From Pseudomonas sp. WJP1 (GTDB taxonomy: Bacteria; Pseudomonadota; Gammaproteobacteria; Pseudomonadales; Pseudomonadaceae), in contig NZ_CP110128.1 in the NCBI RefSeq assembly GCF_028471945.1, forward strand, positions 3,088,501 to 3,152,500: a stretch of DNA of 64,000 nucleotides. The letters are read 5' to 3'. A program made the position numbers and the translations under genes. Of this stretch, positions 61,967-64,000 are shown in pieces; the first letter of the stretch is position 1, and every line of letters starts with the position of its first letter. Below the pieces are notes generated by a model. The model saw nothing but the letters and a program-made list of their open reading frames with translations, was not told the DNA's origin and made no database searches.

Positions 61967-63340
61967 TCAGCGCACACCCGCCTGACGCAATGCGGCCGGA
62001 GTGTAGTTGTTCGCCGAAGCGACGGCGCCGAACTCAATGCTGCGCTTTTCCTCGTTTTTCAAGCCCAGTACCGAGTAGCGACCGGACTGCAGGTCATACA
62101 GGGTTTCGGCGGTATAGCCCGGCGCCTGCTTATGGTAGTACTGCTGGGCATGCCCTTCGCCGACGCGCCACAGTTGGCCACGGCCGTCGTAATGGTCTAC
62201 CTCGGCCAGTTGCCAGGTGTCCTCATCGAAGTACATGTGGCGTGTCGCATAGATGTGACGTTGGCCGGGCTTGACCTTGGCCACCACTTCCCACACCCGG
62301 TGCAGTTCGTAGCGGGTCAGGTCCTGATTGATATGACCGGCCTTGAGGATGTCGGCGTACTTGAGGTTGGGTGAATCGAGCTTGTAGCTGTTGTAGGGGA
62401 TGTACAGCTCCTTTTTCCCGACCAGTTCCCAGGTGTAGCGATCCGGCGCACCGTTGAACATGTCGAAGTTGTCCGCGGTGGCCAGGCCATCGGCGGCCGT
62501 GGCCGGGCCATCATAGGCAACCTGTGGCGCACGGCGCACGCGGCGTTGTCCGGCGCTGTACAGCCAGGCATCGCGCGGCTCCTTCACCTGGTCGATGGTT
62601 TCGTGCAGCAGCAACACGTTGCCGGCCAGGCGAGCGGGTCCCGTCACGCGCTGGATGAAGTAGAACAGGATGTTATCGGCCTTGCTCTTGTCCAGGTCAG
62701 GCAGCTCGCTGGGGTAAGAGATCTCGTCCTCCAGTTGGACCATGCTGAACGCCCCGTCCGCTTGCGGCTGGACGCGGGTTGCCAGGCGGTGGAGGTTGCC
62801 GCCCCGATAACGAGTCATGTGGTTCCACAGCACCTGGATGCCATTTTTGGGCACAGGGAAAGCGTAGTAACGGGTATCGGCAAAACCGCTCAGGCCATTG
62901 CCGCCATCCACTTCTTCAGTCTTGACCGCGCTGGCCTTGATGACCGAATAGATGCCTGTTGGCAGCGCTGCGGTGCGGTGAGTGGGGTAGACAGGGATCT
63001 TGTAGCTGTCCGGGTAGCGCTTGAGCATTGCCAATTGGCCGGAAGACAGCTTGTCCTTGTACTTCTCGGCGGTGGCTGCCGTGATGACGAACAGGGGTTT
63101 TTCGTTGGCGAACGGGTCGCTCAAAAAGCCTTTGCTGTCCACCGTGCCAGCCGTTGTCGGCAAGCCTGCGGTCCAGGCCGGAATGCTGCCGTCGGCGTTC
63201 GCGGCTTTGACGGCACCCATGGGCGTCAGTGTCGTGCCCAGCTGTGCGGCCTCTTCGGGAGAGACCTTGGCCATGACGGCCGTGGCCAGCAGCGAAAGCG
63301 CCAGGGCGCCGGTTTTCATCACTATTTTTGTTGTTTTCAT
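61967..63340 (-). CDS. DUF1329 domain outer-membrane-associated protein
   Basis: A 457-residue exported protein (signal peptide to about residue 24, AVMA-KV) of the DUF1329 family, with EEAAQLGTTLTPMGAVKAANADGSIPAWTAG near the N-terminus and FADTRYYAFPVPKNGIQVLWNHMTRYRGG in the centre (ends shown by position 150-180). DUF1329 proteins resemble LolA/LolB-type lipoprotein factors and often accompany hydrophobic-compound or porin genes. GAGAGCGACTTC lies before the ATG. No function is established. Confidence 0.92.
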   Translation of the reverse strand: MKTTKIVMKTGALALSLLATAVMAKVSPEEAAQLGTTLTPMGAVKAANADGSIPAWTAGLPTTAGTVDSKGFLSDPFANEKPLFVITAATAEKYKDKLSSGQLAMLKRYPDSYKIPVYPTHRTAALPTGIYSVIKASAVKTEEVDGGNGLSGFADTRYYAFPVPKNGIQVLWNHMTRYRGGNLHRLATRVQPQADGAFSMVQLEDEISYPSELPDLDKSKADNILFYFIQRVTGPARLAGNVLLLHETIDQVKEPRDAWLYSAGQRRVRRAPQVAYDGPATAADGLATADNFDMFNGAPDRYTWELVGKKELYIPYNSYKLDSPNLKYADILKAGHINQDLTRYELHRVWEVVAKVKPGQRHIYATRHMYFDEDTWQLAEVDHYDGRGQLWRVGEGHAQQYYHKQAPGYTAETLYDLQSGRYSVLGLKNEEKRSIEFGAVASANNYTPAALRQAGVR

Positions 63341-63373
63341 GAAGTCGCTCTCAAGTGTTGGAACGGTGGTGTT

Positions 63374-63799
63374 TCACTCGGTGGGTGCCTGTTCGAAGCA
63401 CGGCAGCGCGCGATCGATGACCACCCACGGCCGTGCCGAGGCGCACCACAGGTGCATATCCGGTATGGGGTTGGCCGGCTGCACCAGGGTGCCGGCCTTG
63501 ACCGCCAACAGGCCGGGCATCGCGCTGATTTCGGAGTACAGCGCCGAGCCGCATCGGGTGCAGAAGTAGCGCTTGACCGGCAACCCGCTGCCACCGGCCT
63601 TGGAGTAGCAGCCAAGGCTTGAACCTTCGACCCGAAAGCCTTGGGCGTGCACCAGCAGGTTGACCGAGAAGGCGCTGCCGGTCTGTTTCTGGCAGTCGCT
63701 GCAATGGCAGACCGCGGTGGACAGCGCACCGAGGTGGCTGGAGTAGTGGATGCCGCCGCACAGGCAGCTGCCTTTGATCATGTTCATGAGCGTTCTCAT
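63374..63799 (-). CDS. GFA family zinc-binding protein
   Basis: A 141-residue protein with the GFA/CENP-V zinc motifs: GSCLCGGIHYS, the CHCSDCQKQTGSA block and YFCTRCGSALY. Members bind two zinc ions; the founding enzyme promotes glutathione-formaldehyde adduct formation, but most relatives have unknown roles. The ATG at 63799 overlaps the upstream MFS stop as ATGA, suggesting coupling; in-frame ATGs at 63787 and 63781 are alternatives. Confidence 0.88.
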   Translation of the reverse strand: MRTLMNMIKGSCLCGGIHYSSHLGALSTAVCHCSDCQKQTGSAFSVNLLVHAQGFRVEGSSLGCYSKAGGSGLPVKRYFCTRCGSALYSEISAMPGLLAVKAGTLVQPANPIPDMHLWCASARPWVVIDRALPCFEQAPTE

Positions 63800-64000
63800 C
63801 GGTTTGGGGTCAGTTCAGCGGGTTGCCATTCGCGGGCTCGCTTGGCGGTATGCCTGAAGCTGTGGCGGGCGCAGAGCAGCAGCGGGCAGGCGAGGACGCA
63901 GGCGATCAGCGTGACGATCAGGATCGAGTAGCGAATGGCGGCGGGGTCGACCAGCACGTAGTCGGTGATCACGCCGATCGCCAGCGGGCCGATGCCCACC
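63796..64000 (-). CDS. MFS transporter C-terminus (truncated by window edge)
   Basis: The last 68 codons of a larger gene whose start lies beyond the window: VGIGPLAIGVITDYVLVDPA, then a hydrophobic SILIVTLIACVLACPLLLC and a basic tail AKRAREWQPAELTPNR. The helix-loop pattern fits the final two helices of an MFS transporter. It is coupled to the GFA gene by an ATGA overlap. The family call is tentative. Confidence 0.6.
   Translation of the reverse strand, partial: VGIGPLAIGVITDYVLVDPAAIRYSILIVTLIACVLACPLLLCARHSFRHTAKRAREWQPAELTPNR

Noticed and set aside
62546..63622. A 358-codon plus-strand open frame
   Set aside because: It is antisense to the DUF1329 and GFA genes.

Overview
The window looks like a Pseudomonas chromosome, probably from the P. 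fluorescens/koreensis side of the genus. I infer this from GC-rich coding with the usual codon bias, OprD-family porins, a Csu-type pilus operon, GlxA-type regulators, a P. putida-like creatinase, orphan RHS core proteins and a REP doublet of the Pseudomonas type at 32521-32601. No rRNA, tRNA, CRISPR array, integrase or intact insertion sequence was seen. It reads as an accessory, catabolism-rich stretch made of many small operons.

Layout: 1-4.9 kb, an operon with an outer-membrane MetA-type protein (cut by the window edge), an Asp/Glu/hydantoin racemase, an MFS transporter, a protein resembling two fused avidin domains and an AraC regulator. 4.9-9.8 kb, small membrane proteins, then an SDR dehydrogenase, an EutH-type permease and a LuxR regulator. 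9.8-14.2 kb, a BtuFCD-like ABC importer behind a cobalamin riboswitch, then a DUF1624 membrane acyltransferase. 14.6-15.6 kb, an orphan RHS-core protein with an AT-rich C-terminus. 15.8-18.9 kb, copAB copper resistance and a truncated SMR exporter. 18.9-23.1 kb, a DUF3604 / HupE-UreJ / peptidyl-prolyl isomerase operon. 23.6-25.6 kb, a tandem-HTH regulator followed by two unrecognised AT-richer genes, the best candidate here for an undescribed system. 25.8-28.2 kb, small envelope proteins and a frameshifted MetA-type porin gene.

28.4-35.2 kb carries a creatine module (GlxA regulator, creatinase, MHS-type transporter with a 20-codon leader ORF, second GlxA regulator) and a Tat-exported agmatine deiminase. 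35.3-41.8 kb is a seven-gene Csu chaperone-usher pilus operon with four small pilin genes. 41.9-44 kb holds azlCD and a LysR regulator. 44.1-55.1 kb is a coherent arginine-derivative island: LysR regulator, M20 amidohydrolase, HisJ/ArgT-type binding protein, two permeases and an ATPase, ornithine cyclodeaminase, an OprD porin, CtlX and a dimethylarginine dimethylaminohydrolase (DDAH). Together they could turn methylated arginine into citrulline, ornithine and proline. A porin fragment sits inside its transporter operon.

55.5-61.9 kb is a second catabolic operon: LysR, HMG-CoA lyase, class III CoA-transferase, gamma-carbonic-anhydrase-like protein, MFS transporter and OprD porin. It probably handles a branched hydroxydicarboxylic acid activated as a CoA thioester. 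The window ends with DUF1329, GFA and the tail of an MFS gene, all on the minus strand.

A recurring theme is guanidino/amidino chemistry: creatinase, agmatine deiminase, CtlX and DDAH all lie between 29 and 55 kb. All calls come from reading translations by eye; no database search was run.
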